From the NCBI RefSeq assembly GCF_001552635.1, contig NZ_BCRO01000007.1:37464-101463 (forward strand): DNA of 64,000 nucleotides, given 5' to 3'. How positions within the stretch are numbered: position 1 is the first letter of the stretch; every line of letters begins with the position of its first letter. Both the position numbers and the translations under genes were made by a program. The notes under the pieces were generated by a model that was not told the DNA's origin, ran no database searches, and saw only the letters and a program-made list of their open reading frames with translations. Of the stretch, positions 61,494-64,000 are shown one piece after another. The DNA is from Actinomadura hibisca NBRC 15177 (lineage in GTDB: Bacteria > Actinomycetota > Actinomycetes > Streptosporangiales > Streptosporangiaceae).

Positions 61494-62102
61494 CCCCGGC
61501 GCGGGCGCCAGCAGCGCCGCCCACAGGTGCGAGGTCGCGCCGCCCGCCTCCAGCCGGGCGCGCATCGCCTCCACCGTGCGGGCGGTCGGCACCGCCAGCC
61601 ACACCAGCAGCGGGTAGCCGAGCACGAACCCGGCCGCGAACACCAGCTCGCTGCGCCCGACCATCGCCAGCGGCAGGCCGAGCAGGATGACGCCCTCGGT
61701 GAGCGCGAAGCGCAGCAGCAGCGCCTGCCGGAAGGCCAGCAGCGCCGTCCAGGCGGCCTGGCGGGGCTCCAGGCCGGGCGGCAGCGGGCGCGGGCCGCGC
61801 GGGGCGGCGAGCGCCGCCAGCAGCGCGGCGGCGACCAGCGGCAGGTAGATCCACCAGGGCGCGTCGCCGAGCCGCCCGCGCCCGTCCTGCACGATCAGCG
61901 GCGCGATCGCCGCGATCAGGATCGGCGCGACCAGCAGCACCAGCAGCGTCGCCCGCATCCGGCCCAGCACGGTCGCGGTGCGCAGCGAGGCCAGGTAGCC
62001 GGGGTCGTCGCCCCGGCCGGCCCCCAGGACCGGCGCGAAGTCCGGCTCGCCGTCGTCCTCGGGGGACCGGGGCGAGTACATCGGGAACTGCGGTGGCGCC
62101 AT
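61473..62102 (-). CDS. Four-helix membrane protein of unknown function
   Basis: The 209-residue product starts with a Pro/Asp-rich tail (about 1-48), then has hydrophobic segments around residues 52-70 (LLVLLVAPILIAAIAPLI), 85-100, 117-145 and 150-170 (SELVFAAGFVLGYPLLVWLAV). A cytoplasmic helix TARTVEAMRARLEAGG closes it. ATG 62102 lies eight bases after TAGAGT, again a leaderless arrangement. Not recognised; its neighbour with the repeats and the divergent aldo/keto reductase do not suggest a role. Confidence 0.7.
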   Translation of the reverse strand: MAPPQFPMYSPRSPEDDGEPDFAPVLGAGRGDDPGYLASLRTATVLGRMRATLLVLLVAPILIAAIAPLIVQDGRGRLGDAPWWIYLPLVAAALLAALAAPRGPRPLPPGLEPRQAAWTALLAFRQALLLRFALTEGVILLGLPLAMVGRSELVFAAGFVLGYPLLVWLAVPTARTVEAMRARLEAGGATSHLWAALLAPAPGPDRTDG

Positions 62103-62110
62103 GACCGCGC

Positions 62111-62116
62111 ACTCTA
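62111..62116 (-). promoter_or_regulatory. -10 element upstream of the four-helix membrane gene
   Basis: TAGAGT on the minus strand ends eight bases before ATG 62102. Confidence 0.45.
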
Positions 62117-62250
62117 GCCCCCGCACCGCTCATCGCGACATATTCCGGCCATGTGGGCGTGAAGCGGGGCAACGGGAACGGTGCACGGGTGGCCCCGTCC
62201 CGCGGGACCGCGAGGCGGGCGGCCGGGGGTGGAGCGGTCCGGAGGGCCGC

Positions 62251-62256
62251 TAGATT
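62251..62256 (+). promoter_or_regulatory. -10 element for leaderless aldo/keto reductase mRNA
   Basis: TAGATT ends seven bases before ATG 62264 and there is no Shine-Dalgarno. Confidence 0.55.
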
Positions 62257-62263
62257 GACCGGC

Positions 62264-63217
62264 ATGGAAGAGCGTCACGTCGGGCGGAGCGGCCTGCTGG
62301 TGTCGCGGCTGGGGCTGGGCACCATGACCTGGGGCCAGGACACCGAGCCCGACGAGGCGGCCGCGCAGCTCACCGCGTTCGTCGAGGCGGGCGGCACCCT
62401 GGTGGACACCGCCGACGTCTACAACGACGGCGACAGCGAGCGCATCCTGGGGCACCTGGCGCGCGAGCTGGTGGACCGCGACGACCTGGTCGTCACCACC
62501 AAGTCCGCGATCCGCCCCGACGGCCGCTACGACGCCTCCCGGCGGCACCTGCTGGCCGCGCTGGACGCCTCCCTGGACCGGCTGGGCCTGGAGTACGTGG
62601 ACCTGTGGCAGCTGCACGTCTACGACCCGGCGACGCCGCTGGAGGAGACCCTCGCCGCGCTGGACGAGGCGATCGCCTCGGGCCGCACCCGCTACGTCGG
62701 GGTGTCCAACTACGCCGGGTGGCAGGTGGCCAAGGCCGCCGCCTGGCAGCGGGCCTGGCCGGGCCGCGCGCCGGTGGTGGCGGTGCAGCAGGAGTACTCG
62801 CTGCTGAGCCGCGACATCGAGCGCGAGGTGGTGCCGGCCGCGCTGGACGCGGGCGCGGGCCTGCTGCCGTGGTCGCCGCTGGGGCGCGGGGTGCTGACCG
62901 GCAAGTACCGCACCGGCATCCCGGCCGGGTCGCGGGCGGCCGCGCCGCACTTCGCCGACTTCGTGCAGCCCTACCTGGACGACGAGTGCGGCCGCATCGT
63001 GGAGTCGGTGGTGACCGCCGCCGAGGGCCTCGGGGTGTCCCCGCTCAGCGTCGCGCTGAGCTGGGTGCGCGACCGGCCCGGCGTGGCGGCCCCGATCGTG
63101 GGCGCGCGCACCGCCGCGCAGCTCGGCCAGGCGCTGGCCAGCGACGCGCTGACGCTGCCGCAGGAGATCCGCTCGGCGCTGGACGACGTCTCCGACATGG
63201 CGGCCGCTCATCCGTGA
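62264..63217 (+). CDS. Aldo/keto reductase
   Basis: The 317-residue NADPH-dependent reductase has the catalytic tetrad: Asp and Tyr in LVDTADVYNDG, Lys in LVVTTKSAIR, His in LWQLHVYDPATP. The (beta/alpha)8 barrel then shows VGVSNYAGWQ, VAVQQEYSLLSR, LLPWSPLGRGVLTGKY and the C-terminal cofactor site APIVGARTAAQLGQAL. It most resembles the AKR subgroup with the gSNY motif (YghZ/PLP reductase type). ATG 62264 is seven bases after TAGATT, a leaderless start. Substrate unknown. Confidence 0.93.
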   Translation: MEERHVGRSGLLVSRLGLGTMTWGQDTEPDEAAAQLTAFVEAGGTLVDTADVYNDGDSERILGHLARELVDRDDLVVTTKSAIRPDGRYDASRRHLLAALDASLDRLGLEYVDLWQLHVYDPATPLEETLAALDEAIASGRTRYVGVSNYAGWQVAKAAAWQRAWPGRAPVVAVQQEYSLLSRDIEREVVPAALDAGAGLLPWSPLGRGVLTGKYRTGIPAGSRAAAPHFADFVQPYLDDECGRIVESVVTAAEGLGVSPLSVALSWVRDRPGVAAPIVGARTAAQLGQALASDALTLPQEIRSALDDVSDMAAAHP

Positions 63218-63297
63218 CCGGCCGCCCCGGCCGTGGCACCCTCGGGAACGCCCCGCCTCGCGCCCGGCCGCCCCGAAGGCCCCTGACCCCGCCCATC

Positions 63298-63337
63298 GAC
63301 CAGCCCACCGACCAGCCCACCGACCCGCCCACCGACC
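63298..63337. repeat. 12-base tandem repeat before the RecD2-like gene
   Basis: gaccagcccacc is repeated about 3.3 times with one changed base (gacccgcccacc), 16 bases before the chosen GTG of the next gene. Confidence 0.65.
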
Positions 63338-63352
63338 TCGTACGGGAAGCCC

Positions 63353-64000
63353 GTGACCGACACCGCTGACGCTACGGACCTGACCGCGCTGTTCGCCGAG
63401 ACCGGCGTGCCCGCGTCCCTCACCGCCCGCGCCGCCGCCCGGCTCGGCCCCGACGCCGCCGCGCGGCTGCGCGCCGACCCGTGGTTGCTGCTGCGGGTGC
63501 CGGGCCTGCGGCCCGAGCAGGCCGACCACTTCGCCCGGCGGCTGCTGGGCGAGGCCGCGCGCCCCGACGACCCGCGCCGCGGCCTGGCGCTGGCGGTGCA
63601 CCTGCTGACCGGCGCGGCCCGCGGCGGCCACACCGTCACGCCGCTGGCGGAGGTGCTGAAGGCGCTGGAGAAGGCGGGCGCCGCCGACCCCCGGCGCGCG
63701 GTGGAGGACGCCCTGAACGAGGGCGAGGTGCTCGCGCTCACCGAGGAGCCGGGGTTCGACGAGGCCGCCTTCGACGACGAGGACGCCGAGTCGCCCGAGC
63801 CCGAGGAGACGCTCGGCCTGGCGCGCTGGGCGGTCGCCGAGGAGGCGGCGGGCGAGGGCTTCCAGCGGCTGACGGTGACGGCCGCGCCGCTGCTGGACGA
63901 CGCCGCGATCAAGACGTTGCGCGCCGGGCTCGCCGAGGACCGCTCGCTGGCGGTCACCGCCGCGCTGCGCACCGGCGTGACGGTGTGGCGGGGCGCGCCC
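63353..64000 (+). CDS. RecD2-like helicase, N-terminal part (cut by window end)
   Basis: An open frame runs from GTG 63353 without a stop to the window end, giving 216 residues. The helix-hairpin-helix-like segment DPWLLLRVPGLRPEQADHFARR and the following DDPRRGLALAVHLLTGAARGGH, then LAEVLKALEKAG, match the N-terminal domain of actinobacterial RecD2-type ATP-dependent helicases (often annotated as helix-hairpin-helix proteins). The helicase motifs would lie beyond the window. GGGAAG stands a few bases before the GTG; because no stop is present it is easily missed by ORF listing. Confidence 0.75.
   Translation, partial: MTDTADATDLTALFAETGVPASLTARAAARLGPDAAARLRADPWLLLRVPGLRPEQADHFARRLLGEAARPDDPRRGLALAVHLLTGAARGGHTVTPLAEVLKALEKAGAADPRRAVEDALNEGEVLALTEEPGFDEAAFDDEDAESPEPEETLGLARWAVAEEAAGEGFQRLTVTAAPLLDDAAIKTLRAGLAEDRSLAVTAALRTGVTVWRGAP

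Overview
This window comes from the chromosome of a very GC-rich filamentous actinobacterium. The marks are GTG starts, near-universal G/C third positions, many leaderless -10/start arrangements, a complete Pup-proteasome locus, mycothiol synthesis, Tat export and a heme oxygenase under an IdeR/DtxR-type box. The gene content resembles Thermomonosporaceae/Streptosporangiales such as Actinomadura. That placement is inference from gene order, not a database match. No tRNA, rRNA, IS element, prophage or CRISPR array was seen.

Layout. 1-3.4 kb: end of a 5'-3' exonuclease, a Crp/Fnr regulator, a small membrane protein, and two heme-iron genes (heme oxygenase, DUF2470), each with an IdeR-like box. 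3.4-26 kb: the conserved actinobacterial block helY-tatC-tatA-pafC-pafB, DUF3866, a redox-type HTH regulator, FKBP lipoprotein, pafA, prcA-prcB, an endonuclease VII protein, pup, dop, an acyltransferase, arc, trmI and a site-2 protease. 26-33 kb: a RecB-type nuclease, a two-component system and a MacB/FtsX-type ABC exporter. 33-39.4 kb and 50.8-56.9 kb: two complete oligopeptide/dipeptide ABC importers.

The most unusual part is 40.7-45.9 kb on the minus strand. It is a compact operon of a TylF-type methyltransferase, a cytochrome P450, an 18-nt gene with a perfect Shine-Dalgarno encoding only Met-Lys-Tyr-Trp-His, a strong hairpin, a second methyltransferase, an Asp/Asn beta-hydroxylase-like oxygenase with an unassigned C-terminal domain, and a second P450. 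The pentapeptide resembles the biarylitide precursors (MRYYH, MRYLH), the smallest RiPP precursor genes known. This cluster has a different core (YWH) and much richer tailoring than the known two-gene (peptide plus P450) systems.

The remainder is housekeeping: HAD phosphatase, universal stress protein, PAC2 protein, SpoU methyltransferase, mshC, NRDE protein, SCO1664-family protein, DUF3090, histidine phosphatase, CorA, aldo/keto reductase, and the start of a RecD2-like helicase cut by the window end.

How the genes fit together: Dop deamidates Pup, PafA ligates it to substrates, Arc unfolds them and PrcAB degrades them; PafBC regulates the DNA-damage response. Strong hairpins follow both solute-binding-protein genes, the RiPP precursor gene and pup. 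Each would favour the abundant product over its downstream partners.
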